The notes below the pieces were generated by a model that ran no database searches, was not told the DNA's origin, and saw only the letters and a program-made list of their open reading frames with translations. A stretch of 64,000 nt of DNA from Ktedonobacteria bacterium brp13 (lineage in GTDB: Bacteria; Chloroflexota; Ktedonobacteria; Ktedonobacterales; Ktedonobacteraceae). Where the stretch lies: positions 6,737,485 through 6,801,484 of the forward strand of contig AP024096.1 of the NCBI GenBank assembly GCA_015099395.1, in the 5' to 3' direction. Shown here in pieces: positions 52,697-60,206 of the stretch (positions are counted from its first letter, which is position 1; each line of letters opens with the position of its first letter). Position numbers and translations under genes: made by a program.

Positions 52697-53749
52697 CTAT
52701 ACTAGAAACTGCTGCTTGAGCTCGGCCATCTGCGTGCGGAAGAGCTCTTCCATACTCTGTTTAGGTGCGGACGGGAGAAAGCTGTGTCGGACGCCGTTGA
52801 GTACAATCTCGTCGATGGTTGCGATATCGTAGTGGAAGGCGTTGTGCAGGAGCTCTATATTGCCGTTGAGGGTTGTGTTGAAGAGTGGCGGATCATCCGA
52901 GTTAACGGTGAATGGGACGCCAGCGGCATAGAGCTGTGGGAGTGGATGCTGCTCAATAGCTGGATAGACGCCGAGTCGCAGGTTACTGACCGGGCTGATC
53001 TCCAGTGGGATGGCGTGTTCAGCCAGATATTCTACGAGTGCCGGGTTCTCAATTGAGCGTACGCCGTGTCCGATGCGTTCTGCGCCCAGGGCCTTCAATG
53101 CTCCCCAGACACTTTCGGGTCCGACTGTCTCACCGGCATGTGGCGCGCTGTGAAGCCCGGCAGCGCGAGCCTGTTTGAACCAGCTGGCAAAATATTCAGG
53201 TGGATACCCGATCTCAGCTCCTCCCAGGCCCAGAGCGACAACTCCTTCGGGCATGCACTCGATCGCTATAGCCGTGGTATAGTCGGCGGCACGACGACGG
53301 CGCTGCTCATTGGGGATGCTACGTGAGAGATCGAAGACCCAGCGCATCTCAACCCCAAAATCAGCTTGTGCGCGTGCTCGACCACGTTGCAGTCCGCCAA
53401 AGAATACCTCTAGTGGGAGCTTATAGGGTCCCAGGTAGTGGGTACTGGGCGTGAAGGTTACTTCGGCGTAGCGTATATTCTGGCGTGCCATTGTTGCGCC
53501 AAACTCATAGGTGATATATTCGAAGTCCTCCGCTGTTTTAAGACAACTGGAGACCAGCACATAGATCTCGATAAAGTGCTGGAAGTCGCGAAAGGTAAAC
53601 CAGCGTTGTATCTCTTCGACCGTCTGTCCTGGCAGCGGTATATTGTTGCGTTGTGCCAGCGTCAAAAGCGTTGCTGGCTGGATGGCCCCTTCGAGATGCA
53701 CATGCAGTTCAGCCTTGGGTAGTGCGGCAATATATTGGGCGATACTCAT
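52697..53749 (-). CDS. add: Adenosine deaminase
   Basis: 350 aa metal-dependent amidohydrolase deaminating adenosine to inosine (or a related aminopurine/adenine). Zinc ligands HVH in KAELHVHLEGA, His in HAGETVGPESV, the catalytic HGV in RIGHGVRSIENP and Asp pair in NSDDPPLF are all present. YFASWFKQARAAGLHSAPHAG is family-typical. Add versus the adenine deaminase branch cannot be settled by eye. AAGGAG precedes the ATG. Apparently monocistronic with a terminator about 190 bp downstream. Confidence 0.9.
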   Translation of the reverse strand: MSIAQYIAALPKAELHVHLEGAIQPATLLTLAQRNNIPLPGQTVEEIQRWFTFRDFQHFIEIYVLVSSCLKTAEDFEYITYEFGATMARQNIRYAEVTFTPSTHYLGPYKLPLEVFFGGLQRGRARAQADFGVEMRWVFDLSRSIPNEQRRRRAADYTTAIAIECMPEGVVALGLGGAEIGYPPEYFASWFKQARAAGLHSAPHAGETVGPESVWGALKALGAERIGHGVRSIENPALVEYLAEHAIPLEISPVSNLRLGVYPAIEQHPLPQLYAAGVPFTVNSDDPPLFNTTLNGNIELLHNAFHYDIATIDEIVLNGVRHSFLPSAPKQSMEELFRTQMAELKQQFLV

Positions 53750-54030
53750 CGAGATTGTACTCCTTGTGCTATTATACGTTCTCTATCTTAGACGTCTTTA
53801 TAGTGTTGTCGTTGGTATGATTCTCTGCCAATGACGTGAATAAGGTAAAATTTGGTTTTTATGTCGCAACATACCAGTAAGTGTATACAAAATTGGGTCG
53901 CAAGGGCAAGATAATACAGTATAATTAGGGCATAGCACTTCAATAATATCCATTGCTTGCTCTGGACACTATCAGGACGATTACTTTTATCTTTAGCCAG
54001 GCAAGCATGACCCGGGGAAACCGGTGGGAT
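53750..54030. other. Divergent intergenic region
   Basis: Lies between add (-) and the STAND regulator (+). A TATAAT at 53920-53925 could be a -10 box, but no -35 at proper distance was found. The right part leads into hairpins of IS200/IS605-like type at 54034-54103. Confidence 0.4.
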
Positions 54031-54033
54031 TGT

Positions 54034-54110
54034 GAGCGTTCCTGGCCAAAAACGCTCTGCCTTCGGGCAGCCATTGTTTCCTCCCCATGCATGAATGCAG
54101 GGGTATCCAT
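54034..54110 (+). mobile_element. IS200/IS605-like terminal hairpins in a regulator leader
   Basis: Three consecutive stems: GAGCGTT/AACGCTC (54034-54057), CTGCC-TTCG-GGCAG (54057-54070) and CCCC-A-TGCAT/ATGCA-GGGG (54083-54103). The order hairpin, TTTCCTCCC, TGAA-containing hairpin, GGGG and TATCC parallels 33113-33165 and resembles termini of IS200/IS605 elements. No transposase is near. It ends about 15 bp before the start codon of the STAND gene. Confidence 0.5.
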
Positions 54111-54125
54111 AAAGTGGAGATACAG

Positions 54126-56837
54126 ATGAGGATAGTAGGTCCCAATGATCAATTGAGAACGCTGCGCAAGCGGCGTGGTCTGGCACGTAAGCAATTGGCG
54201 GAAATGTTAGGTATTAGCCATTTTACTATCGGTCGTTGGGAACGTGGGGAGCTTTTTCCGTCTACTGTGATGTTGGATCGTTTATGTACACTCTTTGGAT
54301 GCTCACCGTTGGAGCTTGGTTTTCATGCTCATCCTGCGTCTGTGCAGAGCGATGAGCTCGCTACCCCGACAACCGAGCAACCGGCTGATAGTGCTGCTTC
54401 ATCCGCTCCATTTGAGCTATCTCCGTCTGCCGCTGCTCGCCCAACTATACAGACGCCTCTCTCTACTTTAAATGTGGGATCGGATGTTCCCTTCGTCGCA
54501 GCAGCATCTTCGGCTTTACCGCTGTATGAGCCGTGCTTTGATCCGACAATTCCTTTGCGTGTCTCGCCTGCGCTGGTTGGACGTGCCGAGTTACAGGCAA
54601 TGTTACGCGTGCGTTTTCAGATGTCACGTGCGGGCGTCTTTATTGCGCTACACGGTCTGCCGGGGATGGGGAAGACGGCACTGGCCTCGACGTTGTCACA
54701 TGATGAGGCGGTGCGTGCTCACTTTTCTGATGGCGTGCTCTGGGCAGGATTGGGGCCGCATCCCAATCTGCAAGCGCTCTTCAATCGTTGGGGGACACTA
54801 TTGGGTCTACCGGCCAGTGTGACGGGTAATCTTAGCGGAGTCGAGGAATGGAGCAAGACGCTACGTCAGGCGATTGGACAGCGGAAGATATTGATTGTTG
54901 TGGATGATGCCTGGCAATTGGAGGAGGCGCTGGCTTGTAAGATTGGAGGTGAGCAGTGCCGCCATCTTGTGACGACCCGCTTCCCCTCGCTCGCCGCGCA
55001 GCTAGCGGTAGAGGATGTTGTACAGTTGCAAGAGCTCAACGAGACAGAGGGTATCGCACTGATCAATACGCTGGCACCTGGCGTGATTACTGTCGATGAG
55101 CAGCCTGGTCTGGAACTGGTGCGTGCTGTGGGAGGTTTGCCGCTGGCACTGACCCTGATCGGCAACTATCTGCGTTCGCAGCAGGAGAGTGGCGAAGAAC
55201 AGAGGGTGCAGAGTGCCCTGCGGCTGCTGAAAGATATGGCAGTGCGCCTGAGGATCAGTGAGCCGCAACATCCTTCAACCAGACACTCAAGCTTGCCGGC
55301 TGATACCCCGCTCTCGCTGCTGTCAATTATCGCTGCTACCGATCAGCTATTGAATACAGTTGTGCGCACCGTCTTTTATACACTCTCGCTGCTGCCAGCC
55401 AAGCCTGAGAGCTTCGCCGAAGAGATGGCTCTGGTACTGGCGGACTGCTCGGCTGACGAACTGGATCAACTGATGGATGCTGGGCTACTAGAATGCACGG
55501 TCGGGGATCGTTACCTGCTGCATCAGGTGATTGCCGACTATGCGCGTCTGCACCTGTCTGAAGAGGAGAAAGGACGCTCAGGCATGCGGCTCATACGCTA
55601 TATCATCGAGTATCTGAAGCAGCATCGTAAGGATCATGAACTGTTGGATCGCGAGAGTAGTACTATACTGACGGCGTTGGAACTGGCCTATACGCTGGAG
55701 CTGCGCGCGGAACTAATCCAGGCGGTCTGTGCCTTCGCGCCCTTCTTGATCTTGCGTGGTTTCTATGGGCAGGCGGACCTCCAACTCAGGCGTGCATATG
55801 AGGCGGCGGAAGCTCTGAACGATGATGGTGGGCGGGCTCATACGCTGCTGTATCTGGGAGATATGGCGCTCAAGCAGAGCAGCTTTACAGAGGCTGAGAA
55901 GTATCTCCAGGACAGCCTGCTGCTGGCAATTGCTACCAATGACCAGGGATGCGTCTGTGATGTGCTGACCAGTCTTGGTTCGATCGCCTGGCGCATGGGT
56001 GAGTATGCGCAGGCGGAAGAGATATTGCAAAAGGGATTGCAGGTCGCCTACGCGCTAGAGAGCCATGAACGTCAGGAGCACGTCTTGAAGACGCTAGGCC
56101 TGGTCTACATGAGCCGGGGGGATATCGACAGGAGCGCTGCAATGATGCGTGAAGTATTAGCGTTAGCGCGTCAGGTAGGAGATCGTGAGCAGGAGTGCGT
56201 GATCCTGAGCAATATAGGGGCCCTGGTGGGCGAACGTGGAGATCATGCGCAGGCAGAAGAACTCTTTGATGAAGCGCTACAACTGGCTCGGCAGATCGGA
56301 CATCGTGAGCAGACCTGTGTCCTACTCCTCAATCTAGGGAATCTCAGTAAAGAGCATAACAACTATGAGCAAGCGAAAAACTACTTTGACGAGGGCCTGC
56401 AGCTGGCGCGTCAGATCCGTTATCCTGAATGGATCAGTGTCCTGTTATGCGATCTTGGCTCGATCTTCCTTATGCAGGATGATGCGGAGCAGGCCGAGCA
56501 TTATTTAAATGAGAGCTTACTTGTTGCACGTCAGGTGGGGCGGCCTCACATACTATGCAATGTGATGCAACAATACGGATATTTCTATCTGGCGCAACAG
56601 CAGTATCAACAGGCAGAAGCATATTTCCGCGAGATGCTGCAAGAAGTGCCGGATGGCGATCAACTCTGGTATGCCTTTGCTCATTATGGACTGGGTCAGG
56701 TTGCAGAGGCACTCGACAATTATAGCGAGGCGTATCGACTGGGCGAGATTGCCCTGCAAAATCTTGTTATGCTCGATCATGGACATGCACGCGCCGTACG
56801 CAGTTGGTTGGAAGATTTGCCTGAAGTCTCTGAATAA
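54126..56837 (+). CDS. STAND regulator: XRE HTH, NB-ARC NTPase, TPR repeats
   Basis: 903 aa. The N-terminal helix-turn-helix (QLRTLRKRRGLARKQLAEML, ISHFTIGRWERGE) is followed by a Ser/Ala/Pro linker, then an NB-ARC-type P-loop NTPase: Walker A GLPGMGKTA (about 177-185), Walker B ILIVVDDAW, RNBS-like CRHLVTTRF and GLPLAL. From about residue 555 to the end tetratricopeptide repeats occur (FYGQADLQLRRAYEAAEALN, SFTEAEKYLQDSLLLAI, DHAQAEELFDEALQLARQI). The build is of a signal-sensing transcription regulator whose NTPase acts as a switch and whose TPRs bind a partner. ATG 54126 follows GGAG at six bases. No target is evident. Confidence 0.88.
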   Translation: MRIVGPNDQLRTLRKRRGLARKQLAEMLGISHFTIGRWERGELFPSTVMLDRLCTLFGCSPLELGFHAHPASVQSDELATPTTEQPADSAASSAPFELSPSAAARPTIQTPLSTLNVGSDVPFVAAASSALPLYEPCFDPTIPLRVSPALVGRAELQAMLRVRFQMSRAGVFIALHGLPGMGKTALASTLSHDEAVRAHFSDGVLWAGLGPHPNLQALFNRWGTLLGLPASVTGNLSGVEEWSKTLRQAIGQRKILIVVDDAWQLEEALACKIGGEQCRHLVTTRFPSLAAQLAVEDVVQLQELNETEGIALINTLAPGVITVDEQPGLELVRAVGGLPLALTLIGNYLRSQQESGEEQRVQSALRLLKDMAVRLRISEPQHPSTRHSSLPADTPLSLLSIIAATDQLLNTVVRTVFYTLSLLPAKPESFAEEMALVLADCSADELDQLMDAGLLECTVGDRYLLHQVIADYARLHLSEEEKGRSGMRLIRYIIEYLKQHRKDHELLDRESSTILTALELAYTLELRAELIQAVCAFAPFLILRGFYGQADLQLRRAYEAAEALNDDGGRAHTLLYLGDMALKQSSFTEAEKYLQDSLLLAIATNDQGCVCDVLTSLGSIAWRMGEYAQAEEILQKGLQVAYALESHERQEHVLKTLGLVYMSRGDIDRSAAMMREVLALARQVGDREQECVILSNIGALVGERGDHAQAEELFDEALQLARQIGHREQTCVLLLNLGNLSKEHNNYEQAKNYFDEGLQLARQIRYPEWISVLLCDLGSIFLMQDDAEQAEHYLNESLLVARQVGRPHILCNVMQQYGYFYLAQQQYQQAEAYFREMLQEVPDGDQLWYAFAHYGLGQVAEALDNYSEAYRLGEIALQNLVMLDHGHARAVRSWLEDLPEVSE

Positions 56838-56867
56838 AAAGATAAAACAGAGAAGGAGTATGTCGTT

Positions 56868-57419
56868 TTGAGTACCATGACAGCTTTATTAGTCATTGAT
56901 GTCCAGAACCACCTGATTGCCAATCCAGAAAATCCTGCTTACAACGCTGAGAGCGTATTAGCGAATATTGCGGATCTCCAACAACGTGCGCATGCTGCCC
57001 ATGTACCGGTCATCTTCATGCAGCATGAGTCAGATGCTGGTGGTGCAATGGCCCTCGGATCGTTTGGCTGGCAGATCCATCCTCAGGTAGCACCCGTAGT
57101 AGGCGATATTGTGCTGGCCAAAAACGCTTCGGACTCGTTTTATCATACTGACCTGGCGGATGCGTTGAATGCGCTAGGCATCACTCATCTTGTAATCACA
57201 GGTCTGCGTAGCGAGATGTGTGTTGATACCACGTGTCGTGCCGCTATTAGCTGTGACTATGATGTAACGCTGGTCAGCGATGCGCATTCCACCCGCGATG
57301 ACGACGGAGGTCTGAGTGCGGGTCAGATCGTAGAGCATCATAATCGCAATCTGGACGACTTCGGTACCGACGAACACGCTATTGTGCTCAGCCGCGCCAG
57401 CGATATCGCTTTTGTGTAG
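56868..57419 (+). CDS. Isochorismatase-family cysteine hydrolase
   Basis: 183 aa. Catalytic triad Asp11 (LLVIDVQNHL), Lys85 (IVLAKNASDSF) and Cys118 (GLRSEMCVDTTC), with the cis-peptide region TGLRSEM. The family includes nicotinamidases, isochorismatases and N-carbamoylsarcosine amidases; lack of the nicotinamidase DxH metal site makes a different amide substrate likely. TTG at 56868 lies nine bases after AAGGAG; an ATG at 56877 is the alternative. It lies 30 bp after the STAND gene and is possibly co-transcribed. It is distinct from the nicotinamidase-like gene at 24.3 kb. Confidence 0.85.
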   Translation: MSTMTALLVIDVQNHLIANPENPAYNAESVLANIADLQQRAHAAHVPVIFMQHESDAGGAMALGSFGWQIHPQVAPVVGDIVLAKNASDSFYHTDLADALNALGITHLVITGLRSEMCVDTTCRAAISCDYDVTLVSDAHSTRDDDGGLSAGQIVEHHNRNLDDFGTDEHAIVLSRASDIAFV

Positions 57420-57471
57420 ATGGGTCATGTATAAACTGTAATTTGTAAAAGTGCATGCGATGCGTTCAGCC

Positions 57472-57971
57472 TTAAAAGCCGCCACGCGAGTGGATGATCT
57501 GTCCGGTAATCCAGGCTGCGGCATCGCTCGCTAGAAAGGCGATGAGGCGAGGGCCAGCGTCACTGTGAAGGCTTCTATGGCACCTTTGGTCGCTATATAG
57601 GGGATTTTTCCTGGCATCGCTCCTAGCCCTTGTCCTGACGTGAGATTGATGATGCGACCCCGCCTTTTTTCTACTTCATCCATGATCTGGCTGGCTGCTT
57701 CTGGTAAGCCCTGATCTATCTCCAGGCAGGCACAGCGTACACCACAATCTCGCAGCTTGCTCAGTAGCTCATGTGGCCCTTGTCTCTCAAGCCCATTGAC
57801 CGCTTGATCGTGTTCGGCCCAGTAAGTAAAAAAGATGTCAACCCCCATAGCAGCCAGAGCGCGACAGACTGCGGCCCCTATCCCTCGCTGACGGCTTGCT
57901 CCAGTGACAATAGCGATCGGTCGCTTACCAGTGTCCTCAACCATAAAATCATTGCTCGCTTCTTCTGGCAT
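57472..57971 (-). pseudogene. Short-chain dehydrogenase gene with two internal deletions
   Basis: The N-terminal Rossmann part is readable (IAIVTGASRQRGIGAAVCRA, FFTYWAEHDQAVNGLE). At DEVEKR the sequence jumps to RGRIINLTSGQGLGAMPGK, losing the NNA-containing middle (about 50 residues). After the catalytic YIATKGAIEAFTVTLA it jumps to AFLASDAAAWITGQIIHSRG in another frame, losing about 70 residues. The first frame stops at 57531. With catalytic Tyr and Lys kept but core strands absent, the product should not fold. Original family: SDR resembling 3-oxoacyl-ACP reductases. Confidence 0.8.
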
Positions 57972-58048
57972 TACTTTTTTGTATCCTTCCCCATTAATGG
58001 ATGCTTGCTTCTTTTTGCCGGTCTGTTGCTGAAAGCTTTTTGCGTTGT

Positions 58049-58116
58049 TATCGATTAACGTAGTAACCTGTATTAGTAATAATATATTATTATATATTAT
58101 ATTAACGTTAACGATA
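58049..58116. repeat. AT-rich segment enclosed by inverted repeats
   Basis: TATCGATTAACGT (58049-58061) and ACGTTAACGATA (58105-58116) are inverted copies (12 of 13 with one gap). Between them lie 43 bp almost free of G and C, with palindromic runs of TAATATATTA type. It directly precedes the direct-repeat array. Confidence 0.7.
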
Positions 58117-58137
58117 GGGATAGCGTAAAATGTCTTC

Positions 58138-58380
58138 CGGTCTACCAGATTTTACAACGGTCTACCACCTTTGAGCTCAAAAAGCCTGTATTTTGTGCAT
58201 TTGCGGTCTACCAAACGTACATTGCGGTCTACCAAATGCATCTGCGGTCTACCAAACGTACATTGCGGTCTACCAAATGCATCTGCGGTCTACCACTTTT
58301 TTTAGAGCGGTCTACCAGTTTTCACTAGCGGTCTACCAGATTTTGTTGGCGGTCTGCCAAAATGTTTTTCCGGTCTACCA
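58138..58380. repeat. Helically phased direct-repeat array, 11 copies of CGGTCTACCA
   Basis: CGGTCTACCA starts at 58138, 58158, 58204, 58225, 58245, 58266, 58286, 58308, 58329, 58350 (CGGTCTGCCA) and 58371. Spacing is 20-22 bp (one gap of 46), about two helical turns, so all sites face one side of the DNA. Spacers vary, except that a 41-bp pair of units (58204-58244) is exactly duplicated at 58245-58285. Reading frames through it give AVYQ-type repeats but nothing protein-like. Not a CRISPR: repeats and spacers are far too short. Confidence 0.9.
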
Positions 58381-58392
58381 CTTTTTGCTGCG

Positions 58393-58462
58393 AGATCTCC
58401 CGGTTGTAACCCCAGATCTTGCAGTTCGCTGCTTCAGATCTCCCGGTTGTAACCCCAGATCT
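58393..58462. repeat. Two exact 27-bp repeats with AGATCT ends
   Basis: Identical copies at 58393-58419 and 58436-58462, 43 bp apart (about four helical turns). Each starts and ends with AGATCT and has a central GGTT-GT-AACC dyad, so each could bind a dimer. Confidence 0.85.
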
Positions 58463-58552
58463 CGTGTGTTGGCTCGTACTGGAACAGAAAATACCCACTA
58501 TTCTCCTCGTTGGGGTACCCGTTTTTTGTCAGTTCTAGTAGATATGTGATGG

Positions 58553-58616
58553 GATATCTCGCAGGTGTCTTGCTGCCGTGCACGAGATATCTTGCAAAGA
58601 GTCTTGCTGCAATGCA
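58553..58616. repeat. Two related 30-31-bp direct repeats
   Basis: Copies at 58553-58582 and 58586-58616, period 33 bp: each begins GATATCT(C/T)GCA, then GTCTTGCTGC and ends with TGCA. About 80% identical. Third repeat family of this intergenic region. Confidence 0.75.
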
Positions 58617-58746
58617 TAAGAAATCACATATCTACATATATTATACTGTTCAACACAAATCTGTCTGCTTCTCTACCCATTTCAGATTGGCAGAAATGGC
58701 CATGTAGGGATTATTGGGTTATTGGTCATAATTCATGCTGTTACTC

Positions 58747-58785
58747 TTGATATGGATCGTATTAATATGATATGATTCATATCAT
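58747..58785 (+). promoter_or_regulatory. Promoter and 19-bp operator abutting the TetR start codon
   Basis: TTGATA (58747-58752), 18 bp, TATGAT (58771-58776). The perfect palindrome ATGATATGATTCATATCAT (58767-58785) covers the -10 box and the first two bases of the ATG at 58784. The expected transcription start falls at about 58783, so the message would be leaderless, consistent with absence of a ribosome-binding site. Confidence 0.7.
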
Positions 58786-59377
58786 GGACGAACAAAAAAA
58801 GAGAGGCTCGCTGCGTGAGGAGCAGGCGAGACATACACGTGAGCTTATCCTGGAGGGCCTCATTCGTGTGATGGCGCATGGCAATCCTACGGAGATTACC
58901 ATTCCGGCTGTGGCACGGGAGTCTGGGGTCTCGGTACCGACGATCTATCGTTATTTCAGTACCAAGGAAGAGCTTTTGAAGGCGCTGGGTGACTATTCGA
59001 TGCAGCGCTTCCAACTTGCTCCTCCCATGCCGCCGCAAAGCCCGGAGGATCTGGTGACAATGATCCAGCAGGTCTTTAGCCGCTATGCAGAATCGGAGGA
59101 ACTGCTGCGGGCGACGGCGCTGAGTGAGCAACTTTCAGAGACTCGCGATGAGATGCTGCCATGGCGCATCAAGTATGTCGATCTGGCATTGGAGTCGCTG
59201 GCTCAACGCCTGTCAGAACAGGAACGCATCTATCTGCGTACTCTGGTGTTGATTTTGACGACGACCTCTAGCGTACGAGCATTTACCGACTACCTGGATC
59301 TTTCTATCACTGAAGCTATTGATACAGTAGCATGGATGATCCGTACTTTAAGCAAAGAATCAAGCAAAGAATCGTAG
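58784..59377 (+). CDS. TetR/AcrR family transcriptional regulator
   Basis: 197 aa. The N-terminal HTH is clear: HTRELILEGLIRVMAHG, EITIPAVARESGVSVPTIYR, YFSTKEELLKALG. The helical C-terminal domain (EDLVTMIQQVFSRYAESEE, LALESLAQRLSEQERIY) would bind an unknown ligand. The start at ATG 58784 fits a leaderless message; an in-frame ATG at 58772 lies inside the -10 box. Regulation is probably autogenous through the palindrome at 58767-58785. Oddly the divergent gene across the 800-bp repeat region is a pseudogene, so its former target may be lost. The tail ends with a repeated KESS. Confidence 0.85.
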   Translation: MDEQKKRGSLREEQARHTRELILEGLIRVMAHGNPTEITIPAVARESGVSVPTIYRYFSTKEELLKALGDYSMQRFQLAPPMPPQSPEDLVTMIQQVFSRYAESEELLRATALSEQLSETRDEMLPWRIKYVDLALESLAQRLSEQERIYLRTLVLILTTTSSVRAFTDYLDLSITEAIDTVAWMIRTLSKESSKES

Positions 59378-59428
59378 AGGGAGGGTCGCGTACCTATAAG
59401 CGAGTCCTGCAGTTTGAGAAAGAGTTTG

Positions 59429-59977
59429 TCAAAGCTCCTCAGAGTTCATGCTAGTGAATCTGCTGATGAGCATCAGGGTGAAGCCCAGGGCGAGTACTAC
59501 GCCTGCATTCACGGCTAGCTCAATCATTGCGTTTATGAATATGGGTCCTTGCTGATTGATGCCCCCGACGGAGAGCCTGGCACCAATGGAGAGGATGCTA
59601 CGTGTGGCGGATATGATGCCGATGAAGAGGAATGGGCGTAACGATGTGGTGTGGGATTTGAGATAGTGCGTGACTGTGCTCAGGACCTCCATGATGATGA
59701 GCACGAGTAGGAGGCCGGAAATAAAGCTGATGACGGCCTGGGCTGCGCTTGGTAAGTTTTTACTATGGAGGGCGCTCATGAGTGTGATATTCAGGTCGTA
59801 GTAGCTATAAATGATGGCAACGAGGGCTGCGAGGATGAAGCTACCACCAATGACGATATATATGAGAGTGTCGACACGATCCAGTATTGTGCCGAAGCGC
59901 TTGGCCAGTGGGTCGTCCTCTTTATGTGGAAATGCGGATGGTCTTCTGGTGGTGTTTCTATTTTCCTCTTCATCCAT
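59429..59977 (-). CDS. PsiE-like (phosphate-starvation-inducible E family) membrane protein
   Basis: 182 aa. A charged cytoplasmic N-terminus (MDEEENRNTTRRPSAFPHKE) precedes four helices: LIYIVIGGSFILAALVAIIY, AVISFISGLLLVLIIMEVLS, RPFLFIGIISATRSILSIGA and INAMIELAVNAGVVLALGFT. The segment SLRPFLFIGIISATRSIL is characteristic of the PsiE family. Molecular function is unknown for the family. The gene is divergent from the CocE-like hydrolase gene, with a palindrome between. No PhoB-type box was recognised. Confidence 0.75.
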   Translation of the reverse strand: MDEEENRNTTRRPSAFPHKEDDPLAKRFGTILDRVDTLIYIVIGGSFILAALVAIIYSYYDLNITLMSALHSKNLPSAAQAVISFISGLLLVLIIMEVLSTVTHYLKSHTTSLRPFLFIGIISATRSILSIGARLSVGGINQQGPIFINAMIELAVNAGVVLALGFTLMLISRFTSMNSEEL

Positions 59978-60154
59978 GTGTGTCTAGCTCCTGGCGTGCT
60001 TATCCTATGGATGACTACGAATGACTGGATGATCTCACAATGAGACGGTGGGGCGGTACGTATCGGGTCAAAAGAAGAAGCAGGTTGATTGTTTATCTCT
60101 TTCTGTGCTGGTCAGATGTTTAGCGCTTTGAAGATAGAGCTTTGATGACACTTT

Positions 60155-60170
60155 AAATACGTTCGTATTT
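60155..60170. promoter_or_regulatory. Palindrome upstream of CocE-like gene
   Basis: AAATACG-TT-CGTATTT, perfect 7-bp arms, 37 bp before the start codon of the CocE-like hydrolase gene. The position suits an operator; the regulator is unknown. Confidence 0.4.
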
Positions 60171-60206
60171 ACCTCCTGACATCAGGACATACGAAAGGAT
60201 CGTTTC

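Noticed and set aside
54126..56837. Avs-type antiphage STAND protein
   Set aside because: It has an N-terminal helix-turn-helix and no effector nuclease or protease; regulator architecture fits better, and no other defence genes are nearby.
58138..58380. CRISPR array
   Set aside because: Repeat unit of 10 bp and spacers of 10-12 bp are far below CRISPR sizes, some spacers are identical, and no cas genes are in the window.
58193..58549. Open frame across the repeat array encoding AVYQ-like repeats
   Set aside because: The periodicity comes from the 21-bp DNA repeats; there is no ribosome-binding site, and the translation is Cys/Arg/Leu-rich without domain character.
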